Shown here one piece after another: positions 38,759 through 48,392 of a stretch of DNA of 64,000 bases (position 1 is its first letter; each line of letters begins with the position of its first letter). The stretch is from an uncultured Oscillospiraceae bacterium. Lineage in GTDB: Bacteria > Bacillota > Clostridia > Oscillospirales > Oscillospiraceae. The notes beneath the pieces were generated by a model, which was given only the letters and a program-made list of their open reading frames with translations, had not been told where the DNA came from and searched no databases. The stretch is taken from NCBI GenBank assembly GCA_947629795.1, contig CANRFC010000005.1:56398-120397 (forward strand), in the 5' to 3' direction. The translations under genes were made by a program, and so were the position numbers.

Positions 38759-39886
38759 TCAGGCTGTGAGTTCGGCCACCGTTCTGATAAAACGCCTGAC
38801 CTCCCCCTCCGTGTTGAAGTGAGAAAAGCCCACCCGAACAGTTCCGGTCTCCAGGGTCCCGGCGGTCCTGTGGGCAACAGGGGCACAGTGGAGGCCCGCA
38901 CGAACTGCGATGCCCCGCTCTCCCAGGGCTGCACCCAGCTCCTCACAGTCCCTGTCCTGCACCGTAAAGGACAACACACCCGCCTGGTCACGGAGCGCTC
39001 GGGCAGTGTAGAGCGTCACGCCGGGCAATTTGCTCAGGCCCAGCGTTGTCAGACAGACCAGCTCCTGCTCATGGCGGAGGATGGTCTCCTCCCCCGTTTT
39101 GCGCACAAAGCGGATGCCCTCCAGAAGTCCGGCAATACCACAGACGTTGTGGGTCCCAGCCTCCAGCCTGTCAGGGAGGAAGTCGGGCATCTCCTGCCGG
39201 GCCGAAAGGCTTCCCGTACCCCCCTCCAGGAGGGTCCTGGTCTCCCGTCCCTCGCCGCACAGGAGCAGCCCGGTACCCTGGGGGCCATAGAGTCCCTTAT
39301 GCCCCGGCATGCCGATGAAGGCCGCGCCGAGCTCATCCATGTGGACGGGCAGAGCTCCCGCCGACTGGGAGGCATCCAGGATGAAGGGCACCCCCCGCTC
39401 CCGGCAGAGGGCGGCGATTTTTTCCACCGGCAGGACATATCCAAAGACGTTGGAGACGTGGGTGGAGATGACGCAGGCCACCTGTGGCGTCACCAGAGCG
39501 TCAAAGGCCGCCAGCATAGCCTCGGGCTGAAACAGAGGCGCTCTGGCCACCTGGATCTCGCACCCCAGCGCCTGCAAGGGCCGGGTGACGGCATTGTGCT
39601 CGTAGCCAGAGATGACCACCCGGTCCCCCGGTCTCACCACCGACTTGATGGCCAGGTTCAGGGCGTGGGTGGCATTGAGGGTAAAGACCACATTCTCGGG
39701 ATCGGCCACATGGAAGAGCTCCCCCGCCGCCTGGCGGCAGGCAAACACCGTCTCGGCGGCAGCCGCGGCGGGGGCATGCCCGCCGCGGCCCACCGAGGCA
39801 CACCGTTCCATGGCCCGGGTGACTGCCAGCCGCACCGCTTTGGGTTTTTGCAGGGTAGTCGCGGCGGCGTCAAAATAGATCATCAC
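38759..39886 (-). CDS. Aminotransferase class V (cysteine desulfurase family)
   Basis: YFDAAATTLQKP; SGYEHNAVTRPL; GMPGHKGLYGPQGTGLL; VRAGLHCAPVAHRTAGT. Confidence 0.9.
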   Translation of the reverse strand: MMIYFDAAATTLQKPKAVRLAVTRAMERCASVGRGGHAPAAAAAETVFACRQAAGELFHVADPENVVFTLNATHALNLAIKSVVRPGDRVVISGYEHNAVTRPLQALGCEIQVARAPLFQPEAMLAAFDALVTPQVACVISTHVSNVFGYVLPVEKIAALCRERGVPFILDASQSAGALPVHMDELGAAFIGMPGHKGLYGPQGTGLLLCGEGRETRTLLEGGTGSLSARQEMPDFLPDRLEAGTHNVCGIAGLLEGIRFVRKTGEETILRHEQELVCLTTLGLSKLPGVTLYTARALRDQAGVLSFTVQDRDCEELGAALGERGIAVRAGLHCAPVAHRTAGTLETGTVRVGFSHFNTEGEVRRFIRTVAELTA

Positions 39887-40137
39887 AGTTGGACCTCCTT
39901 ATAGCTCCCGTCACTGGCCAGGATGAACACCCGCTTGGGAGACAATCCCGCCCTGGCCAGTACGGTCAGAGCGCCTGGCAGATTCCGTTCCGACACCTTC
40001 ACCGAATGGGAACATCCCTCGCTGTCAATGACCTTGGGAGAGCGAAGGATGTGCGCGGTGATGCCGGCGCGCTCCAGAGCGGCCTGGGTCCGCTGTGCGT
40101 AGGTCAGAGAGCGGCAGACAATGAGATAGTAGACCAT
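39883..40137 (-). CDS. DUF3343 family protein (putative Se/S carrier-like)
   Basis: MVYYLIVCRSLTYAQRTQAALERAGITAHILRSPKVIDSEGCSHSVKVSE; overlaps the class V aminotransferase start. Confidence 0.85.
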   Translation of the reverse strand: MVYYLIVCRSLTYAQRTQAALERAGITAHILRSPKVIDSEGCSHSVKVSERNLPGALTVLARAGLSPKRVFILASDGSYKEVQL

Positions 40138-40193
40138 CTTGATCGACCATTCCCTTCGGAAAGTTGAGAGAGACGGCCTTCCGTGAGAAAGGC

Positions 40194-40237
40194 AAAAAGC
40201 TCCTCTCACCGCATGTTATGCGGGAGAGGAGCTTTTT
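40194..40237. terminator. Bidirectional-type terminator hairpin
   Basis: AAAAAGCTCCTCTC-accgcatgttatgcgg-GAGAGGAGCTTTTT. Confidence 0.85.
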
Positions 40238-40273
40238 GTCTCTTGGTCGATAGGGCTCGCGGTCAGCTTGTAC

Positions 40274-40753
40274 TCATTCTCCGCTCTCCCACACCAGGCA
40301 CACCGCGTGGGCGGCAATACCCTCCCCGGCGCCGGTAAAGCCCAGCTTTTCTTCGGTTGTGGCCTTCACGCTCACCCGGTCCAGGGGCACCCCCAGCCGG
40401 GCGGCCAGATTTCCCCGCATCCGGGTGACAAAGGGGGCCAGCTTGGGGGCCTGGGCGATCACCGTCACATCCACATTTCCCACGGCAAAGCCGCTCTGTC
40501 CCAGGACCTGGACCACCTCGCCCAGCAGCTCCAGGCTGTCGGCGCCGGCATAGGCCGGGTCATTGTCGGGAAAGAGGTGCCCGATATCCCCCAGGGCGCA
40601 AGCGCCCAGAAGGGAATCCATCACCGCGTGGGTAAGTACATCGGCGTCCGAATGGCCCAGCAAGCCCTTCTCATAGGGGATCTCCACCCCGCCCAGGATG
40701 AGCTTTCGTCCCTCCACCAGTCGGTGGACGTCATAGCCGTGTCCGATCCTCAC
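40274..40753 (-). CDS. ispF: 2-C-methyl-D-erythritol 2,4-cyclodiphosphate synthase
   Basis: [40 protein letters not shown]. Confidence 0.96.
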   Translation of the reverse strand: MRIGHGYDVHRLVEGRKLILGGVEIPYEKGLLGHSDADVLTHAVMDSLLGACALGDIGHLFPDNDPAYAGADSLELLGEVVQVLGQSGFAVGNVDVTVIAQAPKLAPFVTRMRGNLAARLGVPLDRVSVKATTEEKLGFTGAGEGIAAHAVCLVWESGE

Positions 40754-41478
40754 AGCTCTCCCCTCCTCTCCAAAATGGTCTCAGCCACCGCCACATCCTC
40801 GGGGGTGGTCAGCTTCAGATTCTCATAGGATCCTTCGGTGAGCTTCACCGTCATGCCCAGCCGCTCCACGGCGGCGCAGTCATCAGTAAGGGATGCCCCG
40901 TCGGTCAGAGCCTTCTCCAGCGCCCCCAGGATGAGGCCGTGCTCAAAGACCTGTGGGGTCTGCACGGCAAAGAGGCTCTCCCGGTCCGGAGTCTCCTCCA
41001 CCACGCCCCCTACGGCCCGCTTCACCGTATCCTTTACCGGCACCGCCGGGGCAGCAGCTCCGTACTTCTTTGCGGCGGCGATGGCCCCGGATACCACCTT
41101 CGCCGTCACCAGAGGCCGGGCGGCGTCGTGGATGGCGATGAGGGGCACGTCCTCCCCCACCTCCCGCACGCCGGCAAGCACCGACTCGGTCCGGGTCTCG
41201 CCCCCGACCACTACCTTGCGCACCTTCTGCAAGGCGGCCTCCTGACAGAGCTGGCCCACCGCCACCATACTCTCTGCCCGGGTGACCACAATGATATCGC
41301 CGATCTCCGGGCAGCTCTCCAGGGCCCGCAGGGTGCGGATCAGCACCGGCACATCCCCCAGGGGCAGGAACAGCTTGTCCTCCCCCATCCGGGTGGAGGA
41401 GCCCGCGGCGGCCACCACAGCCGTACAAGAGTGGTCCTCCCGGCGGCCTCTGTCCCGCCATTTTTTGAATATACCCAT
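40750..41478 (-). CDS. ispD: 2-C-methyl-D-erythritol 4-phosphate cytidylyltransferase
   Basis: [35 protein letters not shown]. Confidence 0.95.
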   Translation of the reverse strand: MGIFKKWRDRGRREDHSCTAVVAAAGSSTRMGEDKLFLPLGDVPVLIRTLRALESCPEIGDIIVVTRAESMVAVGQLCQEAALQKVRKVVVGGETRTESVLAGVREVGEDVPLIAIHDAARPLVTAKVVSGAIAAAKKYGAAAPAVPVKDTVKRAVGGVVEETPDRESLFAVQTPQVFEHGLILGALEKALTDGASLTDDCAAVERLGMTVKLTEGSYENLKLTTPEDVAVAETILERRGEL

Positions 41479-41515
41479 GGTCTATCTCTCCCTTCTGGCC
41501 CCGTTTGGGCACGAA

Positions 41516-41538
41516 AAAGGGGCCGGGACGGCCCCTTT
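41516..41538 (-). terminator. Terminator after the CarD-family gene
   Basis: AAAGGGGCC-gtccc-GGCCCCTTTTT on the minus strand. Confidence 0.8.
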
Positions 41539-41544
41539 CACAGT

Positions 41545-42024
41545 CTATTGCGCCAGCGCCCGGTTGATGCGCCGCTCCACTTCCTCATAGCTGGTGGACT
41601 GGGCCAGGACCACCTCGGAGATCAGGATCTGCTTGGCCGAGTGGAGCATCTTCCGCTCCCCCGTTGACAGGCCCTTCTCCTCGTCCCGGCGCTTCAGCGT
41701 CTTGATGACCCGGGCCACCTCCAGCAGGTCTCCGCTCTTGAGCCGGGCCATATTCTCACGGTAACGGCGGTTCCAGTTGGGGTCACAATCGATTTGGATG
41801 CTGGGGATGGCCTCCAGCACCCGGTCAGCCTGTTCCGGGTCCACGATGGCGCGCACCCCGATCTCATCAGAGTGCTCGGTGGGGATCATCACCAGCATAC
41901 CACCCACCGGCAGCTTCATGATGTAGTAATCCCGCACCACACCGTTGACCTTCTTCGTCACGATACTGTCCACCACGCCCGCGCCGTGCATGGGGTGGAC
42001 GATCTTGTCCCCAACGTGAAACAT
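41545..42024 (-). CDS. CarD family transcriptional regulator
   Basis: MFHVGDKIVHPMHGAGVVDSIVTKKVNG; RYRENMARLKSGDLLEVARVIKTL. Confidence 0.94.
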   Translation of the reverse strand: MFHVGDKIVHPMHGAGVVDSIVTKKVNGVVRDYYIMKLPVGGMLVMIPTEHSDEIGVRAIVDPEQADRVLEAIPSIQIDCDPNWNRRYRENMARLKSGDLLEVARVIKTLKRRDEEKGLSTGERKMLHSAKQILISEVVLAQSTSYEEVERRINRALAQ

Positions 42025-42128
42025 ATTCCCTCCATTCCCATTTTCCAAATCCTACATACAGGTATATTATAGCCTGTTTTTTCCCTTAATGCAAGAATAA
42101 AGCTTTGAAAAACGGGCGAACGGGGAAA

Positions 42129-42165
42129 AAAAGAGGGGCTGTTCTTAAAAAACAGTCCCTCTTTT
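42129..42165 (-). terminator. Terminator of ispH-rpsA
   Basis: AAAAGAGGGaCTGTTttttaagaACAGccCCTCTTTT. Confidence 0.85.
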
Positions 42166-42184
42166 CCTGATTTTGGTCGTTGGA

Positions 42185-44200
42185 TCACTCAGCCGTTTCC
42201 GGAGTCTCCTCGGTCTCAGCAGTCTCCACAGGGGCCTCTTCGGCCTCCTGAGCAGGCTCCTCCACAAGCTCCTCATCCTCCGCGGGGCCCTCAAGGAGCG
42301 CGCGGATGGACAGGGAGACCTTCTTGTGGTCGTAGTCGATGTCGGTGATCTTCACATCCACCTCGTCGCCCTCGTGGACCACATCGGAGGGCTTCTCCAC
42401 CCGATGGTCGGCGAGCTGGGAGATGTGGATCAGGCCGTCCACACCGGGAACGATCTCGGCAAAGGCGCCAAAGTTCATCAGCTTGACCACCCGCACGGCG
42501 GCGGTGTCGCCGGGGTTATACTTGGCGATGAAGTTGGACCAGGGATTGGCGTCGGGGTCCTTCATACCCAGGGAGATCTTGCGCTTCTCGGGGTCGAAGG
42601 CGATGACGTACACATCCACCTCGTCACCGGGGTTGACCACCTCGGAGGGGTGCTTGATGCGGCTCCAGCTCAGCTCGGAGATGTGGACCATGCCGTCCAC
42701 GCCGCCGATATCCACAAAGGCGCCATAAGAGGTCAGGGACTTCACTACGCCGTGATAGTGCTTGCCCACCTCAATGTTGTTCCAGACTTCAGCGGCCTTC
42801 TCCGCCCGCTCAGCGGCGGCAACGGCCCGGATGGAGCCCACCACACGGCGGCGGGAACGGTTGACCTCGGTGATGCGCAGGCGCACCTTCTGCTTGACCA
42901 GCTCGGTGAGGGGCTGATCCCGGGGGATCCCGGTCTGGGAGGCGGGCACGAAGACCCGGACGCCCTTGATGCTGACCACGACGCCGCCCTTGTTCTCCTC
43001 GGTGACGACGCCCTCCACCACGGTCTTGTTCTCCTCGGCAGCCTCGATGTCATCCCAGCTCTTCACGCTGTCCAGCTTCTTCTTGGACAGCTTGACCTGG
43101 CAGTCCCGGTCACTGACCAGGACCACGAAAGCCTCGATCTCGTCTCCCACATGGACCAGGTCCTCCACCTTCGCCGTGGGGTCATCGGTAAGCTCGTCCA
43201 GCGGGATATAGCCGGGATACTTGATCCCCAGCTCCACGCACACTTCCGTGGGCGTGATGGCCGTGACGACGCCGGTTGCCTTTTCCCCCGTATGCAAAGT
43301 TTTGTCGAGCGACTTTTCCAGCAGCTCAGCAAAGGACTCTTCGATTTCCATTTTTTCTTCGCTCATTTTGTGAATAACCTCCTTTATGATCCACACAGGC
43401 GTGGATGCACCTGCGGTGATCGCCACAGAAGCCCGGTCCATCAATTTTTCCGGGTCAAGCTCGTCCGGTCGCTCCACCCAGAGCGTATCCGGGCACAGCG
43501 CACTGCACAGCTCAAAGAGCCGTCGGGTGTTGGCGCTGTCCCTGCCGCCAATGACGACCACGGCGTCGTTTTGGGCGGCTAAACGCTGGGCCTCGTCCTG
43601 CCGGGCGTAGGTAGCATTACATATTGTATCAAAGATTTTGAGGTTTGTACACAGTTTTTTTGCGTTTTCTTTGCAAAAATTCCAGACATTTTTGTTGCAG
43701 GTGGTCTGAGCGGCCATGGTGACCGGCCCTTTTGCCACATCCTGGTGATTTCTGAGATAAGTTTCCAGTTCCTCGGGGCCTTCGAAGATCAACGGATCCC
43801 GGCACCAGCCTGCAATCGCCCGTAGCTCCGGGTGCCCCGGCTCACCGATGAGGATGACCCGCCTCCCCTCCTCATCCGCCCGCCGCACCAGCTTGTGGAT
43901 GCGGGAGACGTTGGGGCAGGTGGTGTCCACCACCTGGGCTCCCTTGGCCCGGAGAAGGCGGTGGACCTCCTCCCCCTCCCCGTGAGAGCGAAGGATGACC
44001 AGAGCCCCCTCCGGGACTTCATCGGGCTTCTCCACCAGCGTTACTCCCTGAGCCATCAGGCGGTCAATGACCGAGCGGTTGTGAATAACGGGGCCCAGCA
44101 TCACACAGGGCCTTCCGCTCCGGGCGGCCTGCTGGGCCATCTCCACCGCCCGCTTCACCCCGTAGCAGAAACCGGCTGTCCCGGCCAGCGTGAGCTTCAT
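42185..44200 (-). CDS. ispH-rpsA: Bifunctional HMBPP reductase (IspH) / ribosomal protein S1 fusion
   Basis: One 671-aa frame: [26 protein letters not shown]...[11 protein letters not shown] (IspH) then several S1 repeats ([29 protein letters not shown]). Confidence 0.95.
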   Translation of the reverse strand: MKLTLAGTAGFCYGVKRAVEMAQQAARSGRPCVMLGPVIHNRSVIDRLMAQGVTLVEKPDEVPEGALVILRSHGEGEEVHRLLRAKGAQVVDTTCPNVSRIHKLVRRADEEGRRVILIGEPGHPELRAIAGWCRDPLIFEGPEELETYLRNHQDVAKGPVTMAAQTTCNKNVWNFCKENAKKLCTNLKIFDTICNATYARQDEAQRLAAQNDAVVVIGGRDSANTRRLFELCSALCPDTLWVERPDELDPEKLMDRASVAITAGASTPVWIIKEVIHKMSEEKMEIEESFAELLEKSLDKTLHTGEKATGVVTAITPTEVCVELGIKYPGYIPLDELTDDPTAKVEDLVHVGDEIEAFVVLVSDRDCQVKLSKKKLDSVKSWDDIEAAEENKTVVEGVVTEENKGGVVVSIKGVRVFVPASQTGIPRDQPLTELVKQKVRLRITEVNRSRRRVVGSIRAVAAAERAEKAAEVWNNIEVGKHYHGVVKSLTSYGAFVDIGGVDGMVHISELSWSRIKHPSEVVNPGDEVDVYVIAFDPEKRKISLGMKDPDANPWSNFIAKYNPGDTAAVRVVKLMNFGAFAEIVPGVDGLIHISQLADHRVEKPSDVVHEGDEVDVKITDIDYDHKKVSLSIRALLEGPAEDEELVEEPAQEAEEAPVETAETEETPETAE

Positions 44201-44790
44201 CTCGTCTCGGCCTCCAGGGCCGCGATGCGCTCGGTGAGCTCCTTGGAAATGGCCTCATACTCCTCCGCCGTCCCCTTCTTTGAGGCGGTCTTGGGATAGA
44301 ATGGCTCGCCAAAGACCACAGGGGTCCTGCCAAACCACTTCTTCCTGGCCGGGATGTACATGGGCACGATGGGGACCCCCGCCCGGACGGAAAACATAGC
44401 CGCACCGGTCTTGGCCTCACTGAGCTCCCCGTCGGCGTGGCGGGTGCCCTCGGGGAACATGATGAGCTTATCCCCGTCCTTGAGGCACTTCAGGGATCGC
44501 TTCACCGCTCCTACGTCGGCCTTGCCCCGGTCCACATAGAAGACCCCGGCCTTTCCCAGGAGCCAGCCGATCACCGGCACCCGGCCCAGCTCGGCCTTGG
44601 CCATGCACTGGGGCCGGACACCCAGCCCCAGGGCAAACACCACGAAAAAGGGGTCGCTCATCCGGGTGTGGTTGGGGCAGAGGATGGCGCCTCCCTGGGG
44701 CAGCCGCTCCCGGTGGATCGCCTTACAGGGGTGGAAGAGGTTGAAAAAGGGCCAGATGATACAGTAAAGGATGGCATAGACCGTCTTCAT
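44197..44790 (-). CDS. plsC: 1-acyl-sn-glycerol-3-phosphate acyltransferase
   Basis: [11 protein letters not shown] (NHxxxxD), [13 protein letters not shown]. Confidence 0.92.
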   Translation of the reverse strand: MKTVYAILYCIIWPFFNLFHPCKAIHRERLPQGGAILCPNHTRMSDPFFVVFALGLGVRPQCMAKAELGRVPVIGWLLGKAGVFYVDRGKADVGAVKRSLKCLKDGDKLIMFPEGTRHADGELSEAKTGAAMFSVRAGVPIVPMYIPARKKWFGRTPVVFGEPFYPKTASKKGTAEEYEAISKELTERIAALEAETR

Positions 44791-45461
44791 GCTAACTTCT
44801 CCCGAATGGTCTGCAGGAGGGCCTCAAAGCTCTCCTCCAGAGAATTTCCGGTGGTGTCCACCAGCAGAGCGTCCTCGGCCCGGCGCAGCGGGGCGGCGGC
44901 CCGGCCGCTGTCCCGCTCATCCCGCTCAATGACCTCCCGGAGCACCGTGTCGTAGTCCGTGTCGGTCCCCCGCTCCTGAAGCTCCTCAAACCGCCGCCGG
45001 GCCCGGTCCTCCGCCGTGGCGGTGAGGAAAATCTTCACATCGGCGTCGGGCAGCACCACGGTGCCGATGTCCCGGCCGTCCATAATGACATTGTGGTTCC
45101 GGGCCATTCCCCGCTGCATCTCCAGCAGATAGGCCCGCACCGCCGGGTGGGCGGAGACCTGGGAAGCGGCACGAGAGACCGCCGGGGTGCGGATGGCCTC
45201 GGTCACGTCCTCCTGGCCCAAATACATATGCTGGAGCCCGTCCTCTCCGTAGTCCATCCGGATGGAGACCTGGGGCAGCAGTCCCTCCACCCCTCCGGCG
45301 TCGGCGGGGTCCACCCCGCGCTTCAGGGCAAACAGCCCCAAGGTGCGGTAGATGGCCCCGGTGTCTACGTAGAGATAGCCCAGCTTTGCCGCCAGGCGTT
45401 TGGCCATGGTACTCTTTCCGGCCCCGGAAGGTCCGTCCACGGCAATGCTCTTAAAACCCAT
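44787..45461 (-). CDS. cmk: Cytidylate kinase
   Basis: MGFKSIAVDGPSGAGKSTMAKRLAAKLGYLYVDTGAIYRTLGL; MDGRDIGTVVLPDADVKIFLTA. Confidence 0.95.
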   Translation of the reverse strand: MGFKSIAVDGPSGAGKSTMAKRLAAKLGYLYVDTGAIYRTLGLFALKRGVDPADAGGVEGLLPQVSIRMDYGEDGLQHMYLGQEDVTEAIRTPAVSRAASQVSAHPAVRAYLLEMQRGMARNHNVIMDGRDIGTVVLPDADVKIFLTATAEDRARRRFEELQERGTDTDYDTVLREVIERDERDSGRAAAPLRRAEDALLVDTTGNSLEESFEALLQTIREKLA

Positions 45462-46725
45462 CCTTCTCACGCTCCAAGCAAAACTCCGCCGCGCCCTCAC
45501 CCGCTGCCCGCCCGGTACACCAGGCGATCTGCAGGTTGAACCCGCCGGTATAGCCGTCCACATCCAATAGTTCTCCTGCAAAGTATAATCCCTTTACAAC
45601 CTTGGAACCCATATCCCTGGCCGAGACCTCCTTGACCCGAACGCCGCCGGCGGTGACAATGGCCTCCTCCACCGGCCTGGTCCCCGTGATGGGAAAACGC
45701 AGAGCCTTTAAGGTCTCCAGCAGGCTCCGGCGCTGGGCCTTGGTCACAGCGTTGGCCTTCTCGCTCCCCTCCAGCCCCGCCTGGGAGAGCACTGTGGGGA
45801 TCAAACTCCGGGGTTCCAGAGTCTCCATCACCCGGCGCAGATCCCGGTTCGGGTTTTCGGCGAGCTCCCGCACCAGCCGCCGGTCCAAAGTCTCCCGGTC
45901 CAGAGCAGGCTTCAGGTCGATATAGGCGGTGTACTGCCCGCTCTCCGCATCCTCCAGATGGGCGCTGGCCGAGAGCACCAGAGGTCCTGACAGACCATAG
46001 TGGGTGAAAAGGAGTTCTCCTTGCTCCTCAAAGAGAGCCTTCTTACCGCCGCCCATGACCCGCAGCGTCACATTTCGCAGAGACAATCCCTGCATTTCAG
46101 CACAACCCTCCGCCTCCAGAGGGACCAGAGAAGCCCTTGGGGGCTCTACGGTGTGGCCGCACTGCCGGGCCAGGGCGTATCCGTCTCCGGTGGAGCCGGT
46201 GGCGGGATAGGAGAGTCCACCTGTGGCAAGGATGACCGCTTTACAGGTATATCGTCTTCCGTTCTCCCCCTTTACCCCCGTCACAGCGCCGTTCTTCAGC
46301 ACCAGGGCTGTGGCCCGGTCCTTGACGATATCCACTCCGGCTCTGCGGAGGGCCCGAAGGAGCGCATCGATGACATCGGCGGCCCTGTCGGAGACCGGGA
46401 ACACCCTGTCACCCCGTTCCACCTTCAGGGGTACGCCCAGGCTCTCAAAGAAAGTCATGGTATCAGCCGGGGAAAATCGGGTAAGAGCGGAGGTCAGAAA
46501 TCGCCCGTTCCGGGGAATATTGGCGATGCACTGAGCCACCGCGCAGGAATTGGTCAGGTTGCACCGGCCCTTGCCGGTGATGTAGAGCTTGCGCCCCAGC
46601 TTCTCATTGCGCTCCAGGAGGACCACCGAAGCTCCTCCCTCTGCCGCGGCCAGGGCGGCCATGCAGCCGGCGGCGCCGCCGCCCACCACGATGACGTTTG
46701 TCTCCAAGGGGTCAGTCCCCCTCAC
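45451..46725 (-). CDS. NAD(P)/FAD-dependent oxidoreductase, HI0933/BaiN-like
   Basis: VIVVGGGAAGCMAALAAAEGGASVVLLERNEKLGRKLYITGKGRCNLTN. Confidence 0.92.
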   Translation of the reverse strand: MRGTDPLETNVIVVGGGAAGCMAALAAAEGGASVVLLERNEKLGRKLYITGKGRCNLTNSCAVAQCIANIPRNGRFLTSALTRFSPADTMTFFESLGVPLKVERGDRVFPVSDRAADVIDALLRALRRAGVDIVKDRATALVLKNGAVTGVKGENGRRYTCKAVILATGGLSYPATGSTGDGYALARQCGHTVEPPRASLVPLEAEGCAEMQGLSLRNVTLRVMGGGKKALFEEQGELLFTHYGLSGPLVLSASAHLEDAESGQYTAYIDLKPALDRETLDRRLVRELAENPNRDLRRVMETLEPRSLIPTVLSQAGLEGSEKANAVTKAQRRSLLETLKALRFPITGTRPVEEAIVTAGGVRVKEVSARDMGSKVVKGLYFAGELLDVDGYTGGFNLQIAWCTGRAAGEGAAEFCLEREKDGF

Positions 46726-47581
46726 TGGTCTTTTCGTAGACCTCGTACTCGTCCCAGATCTGCTCCAGCTTGTTGAAGGTCCCCGAGAGCTCTGCCCCCT
46801 TCTTCCGGCTCACCGCCACGATAAGGGCGTTGACCAGACTCAGCGGAGCCACCAGAGAATCCCCAAAGGAGATCATATCGCTGCGTGCCATCAGCCTGTA
46901 ATCGGAAATGCCCGCCAGAGGGGACGCCGGGGAATCCGTAATGGCAACGGCCGTGGCCCCCCGATCCTTGGCGTAGCGCATGGCCCTCACCGTACGCTTG
47001 GAATAGCGGGGGAAGCTGATGCCCACCAGTACATCCCCCTCTCCAATGCGCAGGATCTGCTCAAAAAGCTCACTGGAGGAATTTGACTGGGCAACTGTCA
47101 CGTTGTCAAACATCATATTGAAGTAAAGTCCCAAGAAGGAGGCCAGGGCATAGGCCGAGCGGACCCCCAGGATATAGATCCGCCGGGCCTTCAGAAGGGC
47201 GTCCACGCTCTTGTCGAAGTCATCCTTGTCGATCCCCTCCAGGGTAAGGCGGATGTTCTCAGCATCGGCGTGCATCACCATGGGCAGCACGTCCTGCTTG
47301 CCCAGCCGGTCGTTGGTGACCTCGATGCGCTGTACTGCCGTGAGCTTGTTGCGGATCATCTCCTGAAGAGCCCGCTGCATGGCGGGATAGCCGTCATAGC
47401 CCAGCTCAGCGGCAAAGCGGACCACCGTGGACTCGCTGACCTCGGTGAGCTTTCCCAGCTTCCCGGCAGTCATGAAGGCCGCTTTGTCGTAGGAATTCAA
47501 AATGTAGTTGGCAATGCGCTTCTGCCCCTTGGAAAAAGTGGGCATCCCGCTCTGAATGGCGGTCAGGATATCTTTTGTCAT
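46712..47581 (-). CDS. MurR/RpiR family transcriptional regulator
   Basis: HTH GKLGKLTEVSESTVVRFAAELGYDGYPAMQRAL plus SIS domain. Confidence 0.92.
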   Translation of the reverse strand: MTKDILTAIQSGMPTFSKGQKRIANYILNSYDKAAFMTAGKLGKLTEVSESTVVRFAAELGYDGYPAMQRALQEMIRNKLTAVQRIEVTNDRLGKQDVLPMVMHADAENIRLTLEGIDKDDFDKSVDALLKARRIYILGVRSAYALASFLGLYFNMMFDNVTVAQSNSSSELFEQILRIGEGDVLVGISFPRYSKRTVRAMRYAKDRGATAVAITDSPASPLAGISDYRLMARSDMISFGDSLVAPLSLVNALIVAVSRKKGAELSGTFNKLEQIWDEYEVYEKTSEGD

Positions 47582-47683
47582 AGGGACCTCCGGCTTTTGA
47601 ACATTCTTTTTCTATCATAGCCGCATTGGGAGAAAAAAGCAAGTCCTTTTGCAAGTTTCCCTTCAAATCTTGCAAGGCTCAAC

Positions 47684-48388
47684 TCACTCCAGAAGAATCC
47701 CGATCTCTTCGTCCGTTAAGTACCGCCATGCACCGGAGGGCAAGTCCCCCAGGAGAAGGCGCCCCTCCCGCACCCGGACCAGGCGCCGGACCTCCAGCCC
47801 TGCCTGGGCGCACATCCGCCGGACCTGGCGGTTCTTCCCCTGGTGGATGACCACCGAGAGGACGCCCCCATCCCCGCTCCGGCGCAGGACCTCTGCCCGG
47901 GCCGGGGCCAGGGCGTCGCCGTCCAGCTCCATGGGGCCCCGGAGGACGGGCAGTGCGGCGTCCAGGTCCCCCCGCACCGTCACCCGGTACTCCTTCTCCA
48001 CCTCGTGGCTGGGATGGAGGAGCTGCTGGGTACCGGCGCCGTCGTTGGTGAAGAGAAGCAGACCTTCGGAATTCAGGTCCAGCCGGCCCACCGGCCACAC
48101 CCGGCAAGGGCAGTCCCTCACCAGCTCTGCTGCCGTCCGACGGCCCCGTTCGTCCGAGAGGGTGGTCACATAGCCCCGGGGCTTGTGGAGCATGAGCCAC
48201 ACCGGCCGCTCCGTACGTAGGACAACCTTGCCGTCCAGACATACCCGGTCCCGGTCCGGGTCGGCCTTGTCCCCCACCTGGGCCGGCCGGCCGTTCACCG
48301 TCACCCTCCCGGCGGCGATGAGCTCCTCCGCCGCCCTCCGGGAGCACACCCCGGCGGCGGACAGGAGTTTTTGCAGCCGCTCCTCCAT
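47684..48388 (-). CDS. Pseudouridine synthase, RsuA/RluB family
   Basis: MEERLQKLLSAAGVCSRRAAEELIAAGRVTVNG (S4), VGRLDLNSEGLLLFTNDG. Confidence 0.94.
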   Translation of the reverse strand: MEERLQKLLSAAGVCSRRAAEELIAAGRVTVNGRPAQVGDKADPDRDRVCLDGKVVLRTERPVWLMLHKPRGYVTTLSDERGRRTAAELVRDCPCRVWPVGRLDLNSEGLLLFTNDGAGTQQLLHPSHEVEKEYRVTVRGDLDAALPVLRGPMELDGDALAPARAEVLRRSGDGGVLSVVIHQGKNRQVRRMCAQAGLEVRRLVRVREGRLLLGDLPSGAWRYLTDEEIGILLE

Positions 48389-48392
48389 ACAT

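Noticed and set aside
47630-47690. Direct repeat TTGCAAG upstream of the MurR/RpiR regulator as operator
   Set aside because: Only two 7-bp copies; insufficient to support a binding-site claim.
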